DNA from: Trichosphaerium sp. ATCC 40318
Lineage: Eukaryota > Discosea > Flabellinia > Trichosidae
DNA: 64,000 nucleotides
Direction of reading: 5' to 3'
Assembly: GCA_038496445.1 (NCBI GenBank)
Contig: JALMLS010000448.1
Coordinates: 1 to 64,000 of the forward strand
The notes beneath the pieces were generated by a model. It was given only the letters and a program-made list of their open reading frames with translations. It searched no databases and was not told the DNA's origin. Made by a program: the position numbers and the translations under genes. The first letter of the stretch is position 1. Each line of letters starts with the position of its first letter. Of this stretch, positions 22,073 through 33,863 are shown one piece after another.

Positions 22073-22914
22073 ATGGCCGAACCTAAACATACCACTGAAG
22101 CTCTAATATCTAAACTAGACTATGACCCGTTGAACTGTGCTACTATGAACCGTTTCAAGCCACTTATGAATAAAACTCACTGTATTTTCGCAAAACGATC
22201 AGTAAGCTGGGGTTCAAAGGACTGGGACGATAAATTATCGTTGGAAGGTTCGTCGGTTATTCAAATAAAACCAACGAAAAAATCTCACTTTTTCCGTTTA
22301 GAGAATGTCTCAGCATCTGTAGACGCTCTAACTTTATTTACAAAACTAAACCCAAAGGATGGAAGTGACAAGAGCTCAAAACCTCCTGATAACTTTATTA
22401 TTGAAGTAAGAGGAGCAGAATACGGTGACACTTTAGAGCACTTTTGTTCTACAGTTGGACGCGTACTCCGCTGTTTATCTAATAAAGACCCAGAAGGTAC
22501 ACGTTCAGCTAATAGGCAAGGCTAATGTTCTATGTTTAAGGCTATAACTGCATGGATGCACCAAACGTGGGGCGTTGTAAAATGGGATGGCAATTTAGCT
22601 TCAACGGTATTAAAATATTCATTGTCACATTCGCTCCTTGCTACCCTGAAACAAGTCCTCGTTATCAATTCGACTGTCCTAAGGACTCTTGTTTTATTCT
22701 CCTTCAAGGAGAATTCACTTTTGGTCGAGTAAACATAGGAGGCTTTAAAGAAAAGGATCCAACAAAAGTGTCTGCTTTGAAGTTGACAAACAGAGATAGG
22801 ATAAGACGATTATTCATGTTAAAGAATAGACCTTTCAGTATTGATTGTCTACCACTTGTCGTTAAACCTACAGATGAGTTTGGTAGCGAAGATTTAGAAC
22901 CAAAATGGTGGTAA
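22073..22914 (+). CDS. YqcI/YcgG family protein
   Basis: Two exons, 22073-22496 and about 22539-22914, joined so that PEG continues into YNCMDAPNVG. The first exon has a Cys-Phe-Ala-like motif (THCIFAKRSVSWG) and a segment for a partner strand (DNFIIEVRG). The second has WQFSFNGIKIFIVTFAPCYP, then SPRYQF and an ILLQGEFTF end, as in YqcI/YcgG proteins. I know this family mainly from bacteria; its function is unclear. The intron shows the gene is at home in this genome. No signal peptide or membrane segment. It sits between tRNase Z and argininosuccinate lyase on the same strand. Confidence 0.7.
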
Positions 22915-23119
22915 TAAACTGTGCAATTTCAAAGTTTTACCCAGTTGTTCATTTGATAGACATTGTATAATTTTAGCATGATAACAACCATACGCTGTAG
23001 CAATACTACGCCAATGGAAACTCGTCAACATTTCTAAATGTCAAATGTCAAATGTGACACATGGTTCTGGTATTATTCTGAAAATTGACGATTTTTTGTT
23101 TACAAACAGATTTACGACT

Positions 23120-25249
<2,130 letters not shown>

Positions 25250-25632
25250 AAAATACCCTCGTAAATAGCATACATACGGCGAAGACTACAGGTTAATACA
25301 ATTTGAAATAACTTTTGCTTCCACAAAGGGTGTTGGTGTATTATGAGCGGTCAAGTAAAAATCGATTTCGCACTACTCTTTCAAGAGAATACGAGCTTGT
25401 TTGAAAAAGTGTACGTCTGTTTGGAATGTTCGTGAAGCGCTACTGAGGGTCTTTGTTCAAGGAGGATGGAATCAATGAATAAAAAACGAATTCGTAACTA
25501 GCAAGCGTCAACCTTGTGTAGAAACAAATCGATAGCATTTTTACATCAGTGTGACGAGTTTGTGCGAAAACTCGCAATAAATTACATAATTCTCATTATC
25601 CGTTAACGTTAACACCTTGTGAAAGTACAGCA
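25250..25632. other. Intergenic region
   Basis: About 380 bases between the lyase stop and the next start. No open frame or motif of note. Confidence 0.5.
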
Positions 25633-26589
25633 ATGGATACACTACCTCTAGAGCTCGTTTATATGGTTTTCAGTTACACCAACAATGAACGCTACCCGTT
25701 GACGCAAACATGCAAATTATTCGCTGATATAGTACACAACGACCTTGGTTACAGAAACGCCTATCTCAAAACAAAGGCCGATTACGAAAATGCATCAAAA
25801 CATCAGGGTGTATTAAAAAACACTCTATTAAGCATCTACAGTAGCGTAACGGATGAAGATTTGAAGATTTTATCAGGAGCGAAGCATATTTACCTCCACG
25901 GATGCCGAGATATTACAGATAATGGATTGAAGAATCTTGCTGGCATTAAAACACTGATATCACGGAGAGGCTCCTTTTTGAGACCTAAAAACCCACTAAC
26001 GGATGATGGCATTATACCTCTTGCTGGTATACACACAATTGATCTTCGAATGTGCCCTCTTCTCACTGATAAAGGCCTGAAAGCTCTTGCTGGCGTACAC
26101 ACAATAAACCTTGAAACTTGTTCAAAAATTACAGATGTTTCACCACTAGCAGGGGTACACACTATCAACCTAGCTGGGTGCACTGGAGTAACAGCCAAGT
26201 CATTAAAAGCTCTTAAGGGAGTATATTCAATCAATCTTACTATGCTTGATGTTGTTTGCAAAGATGTGCTTGAGGCTTTTAAAGGTGTACATACGATTGT
26301 TTTACAGAATTGTGGTGGGTTGAGTTCTAACAGTCTTATTGGTCTTGCAGGAGTGCATACAATAAATATTTCATTCTGTAGAGCTATTTCAGATGCAGAC
26401 ATAATAGCACTCTCTGGAGTACACACAATTTCTATGGCATGTACATGTATTACTGATGAAGGTCTCAAGGCATTGTCTGATGCGTATTATGTTGATATAA
26501 GCGGCTGTCGTAATATTACAAAAGTAGGAGTTGCACATCTCGAAAATGTGCACAGAGTATTAACTCATGGTTGCCGACAATTAGAGTAA
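25633..26589 (+). CDS. Single-exon F-box protein with GVHTI-type leucine-rich repeats
   Basis: A 318-residue intronless protein. It begins MDTLPLELVYMVFSYTNNER, an F-box, with CKLFADIVHND completing it. Then come about nine repeats of roughly 22-24 residues of the form D-x-G-L-K-x-L-A-G-V-H-T-I-N-L-x-x-C-x-x-I-T, a regular LRR of the cysteine-containing type. The repeats are unusually uniform, which suggests recent internal duplication. Likely an SCF substrate receptor; the target is unknown. Lack of introns is unusual among neighbours. Confidence 0.82.
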   Translation: MDTLPLELVYMVFSYTNNERYPLTQTCKLFADIVHNDLGYRNAYLKTKADYENASKHQGVLKNTLLSIYSSVTDEDLKILSGAKHIYLHGCRDITDNGLKNLAGIKTLISRRGSFLRPKNPLTDDGIIPLAGIHTIDLRMCPLLTDKGLKALAGVHTINLETCSKITDVSPLAGVHTINLAGCTGVTAKSLKALKGVYSINLTMLDVVCKDVLEAFKGVHTIVLQNCGGLSSNSLIGLAGVHTINISFCRAISDADIIALSGVHTISMACTCITDEGLKALSDAYYVDISGCRNITKVGVAHLENVHRVLTHGCRQLE

Positions 26590-27083
26590 AAATTGTACTA
26601 AAAAAAAAAATTGAAGATTCTCAATAAATTCTTATTGTTGTTTGTTCGCTCGTTAGTATTTTACTTTGTTCTTGTCATACAAGTAGCAAAGCACCTAATA
26701 AGATAGCTCAAAGCGTCGAAGCGTGATAAAGCTTCGCATAAATGGCACAACGAATTGTTGCCTCAATCTTGTCATATTGCGCTGGGAATATGCCATTTTA
26801 TCGATTTCTGCTCGCGGCAGTCATGAAATAATAATATACTGAAGCAACAGTTGAGACAATTTAAGAGCCACAAAGTTTGACGCCTAAGAAAAAAAATAGT
26901 CGTAGGAATGATAGTCAACGCTAGACAAGACAGTTGAATTGCGCCCATACAACAACAGTACATTCCAGTAACCTGTACGCAGTTTTTTTATAGTGTAAGC
27001 TTACGTATTAACAAATTAAAATATTAAATTCAAAAAGCGAAATATTTAGCTAGAAGCAACCGCTTACGCTTTGTAGTTACAAA
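26590..27083. other. Intergenic region
   Basis: About 490 bases, AT-rich, starting with a run of nine A just after the F-box gene. No gene seen. Confidence 0.5.
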
Positions 27084-27428
27084 ATGTTGAGATTCAGCCA
27101 AAGTTATCTTATGCGATGCGCACAACGAAACGCAGCCATCCAAACTCGTACATACTGTGCTGCAACCCAGAAAAAGGGAATGTTCACACAGTTCGCTGAG
27201 GCTAGGGGCATTAAATCAGTATCACAACACCTAAAAGAAGCTCTACCAGCTCGCGAGGCCGCTCAAGCTAAAACATGGGTCGGTAAACATAAAATCCAGA
27301 ACCAAGCGAAAGAAGGAGGCGCAGTCACTCTCTCATTAGCGCGATTTCTAATCGCTGGAAGTTTAATATTCATAACATACCATGGCTACGGCGGTATTAA
27401 ATATTTGATGACACCTTCAGAGGAATAA
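27084..27428 (+). CDS. Small mitochondrial membrane protein, unknown family
   Basis: A 114-residue single-exon protein. The N-terminus (MLRFSQSYLMRCAQRNAAIQ, then TRTYCAATQKKG) is Arg/Ser/Gln-rich without acidic residues, a typical mitochondrial presequence. One membrane segment (about residues 82-100, SLARFLIAGSLIFITYHGYG) lies near the C-terminus. This is the layout of many small inner-membrane or respiratory-complex subunits, but I cannot name one. Confidence 0.68.
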   Translation: MLRFSQSYLMRCAQRNAAIQTRTYCAATQKKGMFTQFAEARGIKSVSQHLKEALPAREAAQAKTWVGKHKIQNQAKEGGAVTLSLARFLIAGSLIFITYHGYGGIKYLMTPSEE

Positions 27429-27662
27429 CTGCTTACAAAAACCAACAAAAATTGCCGTATACGCCCACAATTCAAGATATCTACTATCTAACCAAATACA
27501 ACAATGAAATGAGTGTGAAAAAAATAAATAAACACTTTACGGTTTACACGCATGTTTACGTTTACAACGGGCGTGTTTCTAGTGAACTTTGAATCTGAGA
27601 GTAGTAAGTGACAGGTGTACGACTTAGCTACTTTACGCATTACCAAGTGTCTAAGCGGTAAC

Positions 27663-28201
27663 ATGAGCGAACCAACAACGCCTGAAGCGGTCGTGCCGCC
27701 TGAAGGCCTAATTTCGCCTCACAAGCCAAGTCAGGTAGAAACTGAACCAATGGTGCCAACAGATGGCCCAGCAAGCAATAATCAACCACCAAAACCAGAC
27801 CAAGCTCTACCAGATTTTCTGGCCGATGAAACGTTTCTAGCTGATTTAGAGGCAAACGCTAACGCTTGCGCGGCTAATTTGGCTGAAATGTTAGGTACAA
27901 ACAGAATAGTGTTAAACAAAGCTTACAAAATCATCTAGACCGTTTAAAAACTCAGTTACATGATGTAACTGCTATTTCAGTGCAATACATGAAGGTTTAT
28001 AAACTTTCAGTTGACAACTTGACTGAAGCGATAAATCAGCGTGTTTTAGCCATGCATAAACTCATCACGCAGGGTCAGGAGTTAAACCAAGATTTAAAGC
28101 GCGTACAAACTCTTCATAAACAAATAAAGTCCACAAAGCAGCTATTGGATGATCTGGAGGGTATGGTGAATAGGATGATAGCACGACGAAAACAAAAGTA
28201 G
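27663..28201 (+). CDS. BORCS6: BORC complex subunit 6 homolog (lyspersin)
   Basis: A Pro-rich N-terminus is followed by the family core: FLADLEANANACAANLAEML, then LQNHLDRLKTQLHDVTAISV, QYMKVYKLSVDNL, LAMHKLITQGQELN and QIKSTKQLLDDLEGMV. This fits the C17orf59/BORCS6 domain. BORC sits on lysosomes and recruits Arl8 for kinesin-driven movement. The join near 27895-27925 is odd: after EML the open frame runs on and stops at 27938, while the family match resumes one frame away. No intron of credible length fixes this, so a one-base assembly error is likely. Confidence 0.78.
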
Positions 28202-28355
28202 TGGGCAACTACGCAAACTGTACATAAAGTTTTTTTATTGATGTAACGTTAGTTCTTGCTGTGGTCAGACCTTTTACGATTTTGAACGTTAACACATGTT
28301 GACTTTTTTGTTTTGTGTTTTCACATAAGCGCTTTATTGACAAACACAACGCAAG

Positions 28356-29926
28356 ATGGCTTTTGTTTCTTCAACGCGCTTTCTATCAATTCATGCAACT
28401 ACGCGTACAACGAAACATAAAACGCTAAAAGTTCGTTCTACGAACAGGCCGTACGTACAGGCGAACAGCGGTGCTAATAGTGAACCGAGGCGAAAAATAG
28501 ATGCTGACGTAAACGGGAATGCGATGTAAAGCGCCTAATAGCGTTTAGGGGCCTTCTTTTCAGGATTTTTTAGCTCCAGACTCGCCAATACGCATGAATA
28601 CAGGAGTATCAGTTGACGCAAAATCAGCCAAGGAGATGCCCGAGTGGCTTACGCCTAAGCGTCCTAAGGGTACCGTTTTAGCTCCTACGCAAAAATAACA
28701 TTTTTTTTATTGTTTTTATGCTGACGTTGAGTACAGAAAGTATGCGGTCACTATTCCGCATTAAAAAGGACTTGAAGAAGCTAAAAGTACGTTAAACGCT
28801 AATTAGTCCATAAAGTTTTTTGTCAAAAGTTCTTTTGTCTAAAGCAAGTTCCTTAGTTAAACACAGTTTGTGAAGAAGCTAAATGTATGAATATACATGA
28901 GTGCTGGGGTGGTGGTAAAGAAAATGTATCTACAGCAACTATTATGATAATGGGAGATGAGTGTACACGTGCTTGCAGGTTCTGTGCTGTAAAGGTCAGT
29001 AAGCTTCGTCTTTTTTTTTACCCTTCTCATTTTTTGTGTTTTTAGACTAGTCGAAAGCCAGCCCCTCTTGATGTTACTGAGCCAGAACATGTCTCTTCTG
29101 CTATTGCAAAATGGGGATTGAATTATGTTGTGCTTACTACAGTTGATCGTGATGACTTAGAAGATAGTGGTGCTGGTCATTTTGCTGAAACCATTAGACT
29201 TCTTAAACAGAAAAATTCTGATGTACTTGTGGAGTGTTTGACTGGTGATTTTGGTGGCACCCTCTCTGGTGTAGATACAGTAGTAAAATCAAAACCAGAC
29301 GTATACGCTCACAACGTAGAAGTTGTAGAAGAGTACGCATTAAGACTTACGAATGACCAAACCATCAAACCACAAAGTGTTGATCTAACTTTACAAAAAA
29401 GGCTTCAGAGGTGGGTAAGAGATCACAGAGCAAACTGGAATCAATCTATAGCAGTTTTAGAACGTGCAAAAGAATTCAATCCGGAAATAATAACTAAAAC
29501 ATCTCTCATGCTTGTACGCCACGTGTCACTTTGCAAAACCCAAAAAACATTATCAAAAATTCATATACCAACGTTTGTTGTAGGGCATTGGCGAGACAGA
29601 TGAGATGGTATTTAACTCAATGAAGAAGCTAAGAAAAGCAAAAGTAGACTGTCTTACTATAGGCCAATACTTACAACCTACAAAACGTCACATGAAGGTT
29701 GAGGAATATGTCACACCAGAGAAGTTTGACAGTTGGAGAAAAATTGGTACGGAAAAAAAAAAGCAGTGTACTTCTTCATACCTAACTTATTCCCATAGGT
29801 GAGGAGTTGGGTTTCTTGTATGTAGCTAGTGGACCACTGGTACGTTCTAGCTATAAAGCAGGAGAATTCTTTTTAGAGAATATACTCAAGAAGAGAAAAG
29901 AGGAAGCTGCCGAGAAATCTGTATAA
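28356..29926 (+). CDS. LIAS: Lipoyl synthase, mitochondrial
   Basis: A radical-SAM enzyme that inserts two sulfurs into octanoyl groups on lipoyl domains. The N-terminus ([20 protein letters not shown]) is a mitochondrial presequence. An intron starting at about 28509 joins RRKIDAD to [12 protein letters not shown]. The auxiliary cluster is [13 protein letters not shown]; the radical-SAM motif is [11 protein letters not shown]. Others are [31 protein letters not shown] and [15 protein letters not shown], with [20 protein letters not shown] near the end. An intron within [12 protein letters not shown] happens to be open, so a naive translation adds false residues. The C-terminus is [12 protein letters not shown]. 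Confidence 0.94.
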
Positions 29927-30242
29927 TTTGAATAAAATAGTTGAACAATGAAGAGACTCTTGACTTTATTACTTCTCGTACCCGTTGTTATTTGTAAACT
30001 TTTCTAATGGGAATTTATAAGTATTTTTGAGAATTATTGATTATGTGAAACATGGCCACAAGTTTGAAAAACGGTTAATTTTGTAAAAGTTTGCATTAGA
30101 CTTAAAAAGTAGAATAAAAATACAACCCAATACGCAACTGATGAGTTTTTTGGCAGGAATTAAGCAGAAACATCAATTAAAACCGGTTTGTTAACACATA
30201 TTAATTGCGCAATTATTTATATGCCTTGTTTAGACAACCACA
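29927..30242. other. Intergenic region
   Basis: About 316 bases. A piece near 30100-30118 resembles the left part of the dispersed 36-bp element at 37291 and 40910, but only partly. No gene seen. Confidence 0.4.
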
Positions 30243-30940
30243 ATGGTAAAGACGCCTACCGGAGTTGTTTTGAAAGAAGTTGATGGCGTAAAATACCAAA
30301 AGGCACTAAACAAAAAGGTAATACGTTCTTACGCTGTTACAGGAAGGTGATAACTGGGTGCCATACCGACCATCAACAAAAGCCACCCTTGACATTCTTG
30401 AAGGCGTTGCAGATGAAAAGCTCTACGAAATTATACCAGGGCTATTCCTAGGATCTCAAGATGCTGCTAGTAACCTTCCAGGTAATACCACGCCATTCAA
30501 CCGCTAAAAAACTGACTTAAACAAGGACTTCAAAAAGAAAAAATTACACAAGTCCTCAATGTTGCTTATGGCGTTTCAAACTTCTACCCTGAACACTTCA
30601 AATATTTGGCTATCCCTCTGTTAGATGTTGGTATGTATAATTGTCTTCATAGTAAATAACAAAACATATTTATTTTTGTTCTCATTTTACTGTAGCTGAG
30701 ACAGAACTTCAAGAAGTGTTCGACAAGTGCTTCGATTTTATAAAACAAGGTCCTACGCTTGTACATTGTAATGCAGGCGTATCAAGATCTGCATCAGTAG
30801 TGATAGCGTACATCATGAAGTCTAAAAAAAAGTCATTCAAAGAAGCTTACAATATATGTAAAACAAAAAAAATGGATATTGCACCAAATGCTGGATTCAT
30901 GAATCAACTTAAACAGTATGAGGGAGTACTATCAAAATAA
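30243..30940 (+). CDS. Dual-specificity protein phosphatase
   Basis: Four exons starting at ATG 30243. The second exon has the ILEGVADEKLYEIIPGLFLG lead of the domain, followed by SQDAA. The third has ITQVLNVAYGVSNFYPEHFK. The last has the active site VHCNAGVSRSASVVIAYIM (HCxAGxSRS, catalytic Cys and Arg present), then a region ending PNAGFMNQLKQYEGVL. This is the DUSP type that acts on phospho-Tyr/Ser/Thr, often on MAP kinases; the closest layout I know is DUSP19-like. No targeting signal. Confidence 0.9.
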
Positions 30941-31394
30941 TAAAACATACTGTAAAAAGTACACTTTGTGGATAATAAAAAATATAACAAAGACCATGGC
31001 ACGTGAACTTTGTAGATGCAATTTACAGCCCAAAAAAAAAAAACCAAAAGAACACTTGCAATTTCCTTCAATATTAGAAACTTCACATCACAACAATGTG
31101 TTTTTTGTTTGGGTTCTTGCTGTGCAACACAAAAACTTCACTGAAATGGAGATGTCTTTACATCGTTCGAAATGAATTGTAATGTGGTCAAATAAATTAT
31201 AGCACGTGTTACAAAAGTGCAAGAATTTGGTTTGCTTACAAGAGGCAAAACAACATGGAACTAAACTTGGTGGATCTAGTATTGGTGGAGGTGTGTTGGA
31301 GGGAGTTTGGCTGCGGCATGTTTGTGGAGATCAATTAGGGGAAATTTCGCATAATTTATTATTTTGTTGAATTCTGGTATTAAAGGCAACCACA
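30941..31394. other. Intergenic region
   Basis: About 450 bases with small open stretches but no domain. CACGTG at about 31000 and 31203. It should contain the promoter of the following methyltransferase gene. Confidence 0.45.
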
Positions 31395-33682
31395 ATGGAA
31401 GAGAAATGGGAAAAATGCGCTTCAATAGATGTAGAGACTGGTATTGATGCTTTCAAAGTTGTAATGGTATGTAAATAACCGAATGAGCTTTATTGTTTAC
31501 CGATGTCGTAGAAAGTATGGGCGGTAGCACCTGAGCACGTTTTAGAAGGTAATTTAACAAAAATTAGCCTTATGTACCTTTAACCTGTACGTAGGCGTAA
31601 GATACTACGACGTAGTGTGGCGGAAAACGTACGACGCTAATAAGAAAGAAACGAGCTGTACATTTTTTAAAACCAAAGATAAAGGTACCAATCGCCGTTT
31701 TACTACGTCTAAAACATTACTAGTACCTTTTCCCGAAGATCTAAAAGAAAATGAGCAATACTTCGATGAAGACACAGCAAAGCAAACAAATAGCCCTTGT
31801 TCGTATATGGAGTATAAAAGGGATCTATGGAAAAAGGGTTCAAGCGTTGAAGATAAATATGAAGACACGTTATGGCTTGATCTTGTAAAAGGAAGAGTCG
31901 AATTCCAACAAAAGTTTAAAGGGAAGCCTACCCTTGACCAGGTTGCTTTCTTTTACCCTAAAGTAGAAAAATTCGCTTGTTATTATGCTGTTGATGATAA
32001 AGGACAAGCTAGAGTTCAAGTTGATGCTGTATGGCTTCCGGAAATTGATTTTAGAGAAAAAATGGTAGGTGTCATTTTTTTTTTAGTTGTTGACTAAATG
32101 GCGGTTTTTGGGTTCTTATCACGTGGTAGACACAAATAAGCACATCATTTTTGAAAACAGTTAAGAGATGGATGAAGAATGAAGAAAATGGTGGGTACAA
32201 GAAAAGGTCCAAGTATGATCAAGTACGTCTTTTTTGTTGACATCTAGTACCACCGGTCTTTTGGAATTTTTACTGTCATCCAGGTGCTTTATAAATTCTT
32301 ATTCTTATCTTCAAGGTTGTACCTAGAACTATGTATATGCGTAGATACGATGAAATGAAGAAAAAGTATAAATGGTGGGCTGATAACTGGCCAGAACGTA
32401 CAGCAGCACAAAAATATGTGTATGAAGATATATCCCTTGCAGCGTACTTGGTATCAATGTGGGACCTTGAGCGTATGCGAACGCGATCAACAAAGTACCT
32501 ACCCTCTAGTTTTTGGCATTTCTTTCGAAGACAAACTAATCACGTGACATAGAATGCAAACCTTTGTTGATTTGGGATGCGGAAACGGATTTTTAGTTTA
32601 TCTTCTTGTACACGAAGGATATGATGGTAAAGGTGTTGATTTACAAAAAAGAAAGATATGGGATAAATATCCTGATAATGTAAAATTGGAACTTACTTCT
32701 GTGTACCCTGACAAAGCGAGGTTCCCTGAAGCAGATTGGATTTTGGGAAATCATTCAGGTATGTCATCAAAGACACCATAACCGAATCGAACATTTGTGC
32801 TTAATTGTTGTTCAGATGAATTGACTCCTTGGATACCATATGTAGCTGCAATGTCATCACATACTACCAGGTAATTCAAATGATGTCTTGTTCATTACAT
32901 GGGCAACAGTGTTGACTCGTAGTTTAGATTTTGGGTACTTCCTTGTTGCTTTTTTGATTTTATGGGAAAATTTGAACCAGTTGATCCTAAGATTGGTAAA
33001 TACAAGTAAGCCACACCTGTATATAACTCATTAATAATACAATAATAGGACATATTTAAACTATGTTGCAGATGTAGCTAGAAAATGTGGGTTTAAAGTA
33101 AGTCAAGAGCGAGGATCAATGTAGTTTGTTTTTTCATTTTTTTAACCAGCTTTTTTAGTACTGGACTGACAAGCACCGTATTCCTTCTACGAAGGATCAC
33201 TGTATTGTTGGATATGACAGAAACTATGATATAAATAACCCAGAACATGTTGATTATGTAGAAAGCGTAAAGAGGAGCATGGTAGGGTCTGTAGGTCACG
33301 GGTTTGCACCTAAAGCAAAAGTTGATCCAAACAAAGGTACAAAATTTGCCCGCTCAAATCCTTCATGTCTATCACTTTCAGTTCTTTCAAATACCATCTT
33401 ACATTGTTTATAGGAAAGAATAAGTTCCTTAGATCTCTTATTCATCTGCCTAAAGGTCATCCTAAACGTACAAAGCTCATTACTTCAACATTCATTTTTT
33501 GATTGACTTATGTTTTTTCATTAGTTAAGCACGAGTTTGCTCGTAGTACACTTGCATCATACAAAGCTGATGAGTCATTAATACCAAAGAAAGTAAAACC
33601 ACTCATCCCTCAGATATCTGATGAAGCTGTTATGGAAGGAACAAACCTCTTTGGAGGAGATGATTCTGATGACGAATACTAA
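31395..33682 (+). CDS. TRMT44: tRNA (uracil-2'-O-)-methyltransferase, TRM44/TRMT44
   Basis: Methylates the ribose of U44 in serine tRNAs. Starts at ATG 31395 ([20 protein letters not shown]); about ten exons. Family segments in order: [63 protein letters not shown], then the SAM motif [15 protein letters not shown] with [39 protein letters not shown] and [13 protein letters not shown] follow, both diagnostic. It ends in an acidic tail (GGDDSDDEY). The C-terminal CCCH finger known in some family members was not seen. Confidence 0.93.
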
Positions 33683-33863
33683 ATGCGTTGTTGCTGTAAG
33701 GATAAACTATATTACTCTTGTTATTGTGTTTGTGTTGAGTTTGATGTCTGAGAAAGCTTTTCGACTGAATTGTAGGCCAAGTTCGTTTTACTGAATTCCA
33801 CTGACGGTTAAGTATGCCCAAACTAATCATAAATTGTAATTACATACACCACACGCGTTGAAT

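Noticed and set aside
25890-26468. Long open frame on the minus strand
   Set aside because: Lies wholly antisense to the F-box/LRR gene at 25633-26589; its regular pattern merely reflects the repeats of that gene.
29346-29410. Extra segment inside lipoyl synthase in straight translation
   Set aside because: It is an intron that happens to lack stops; removing it restores the family sequence [12 protein letters not shown].
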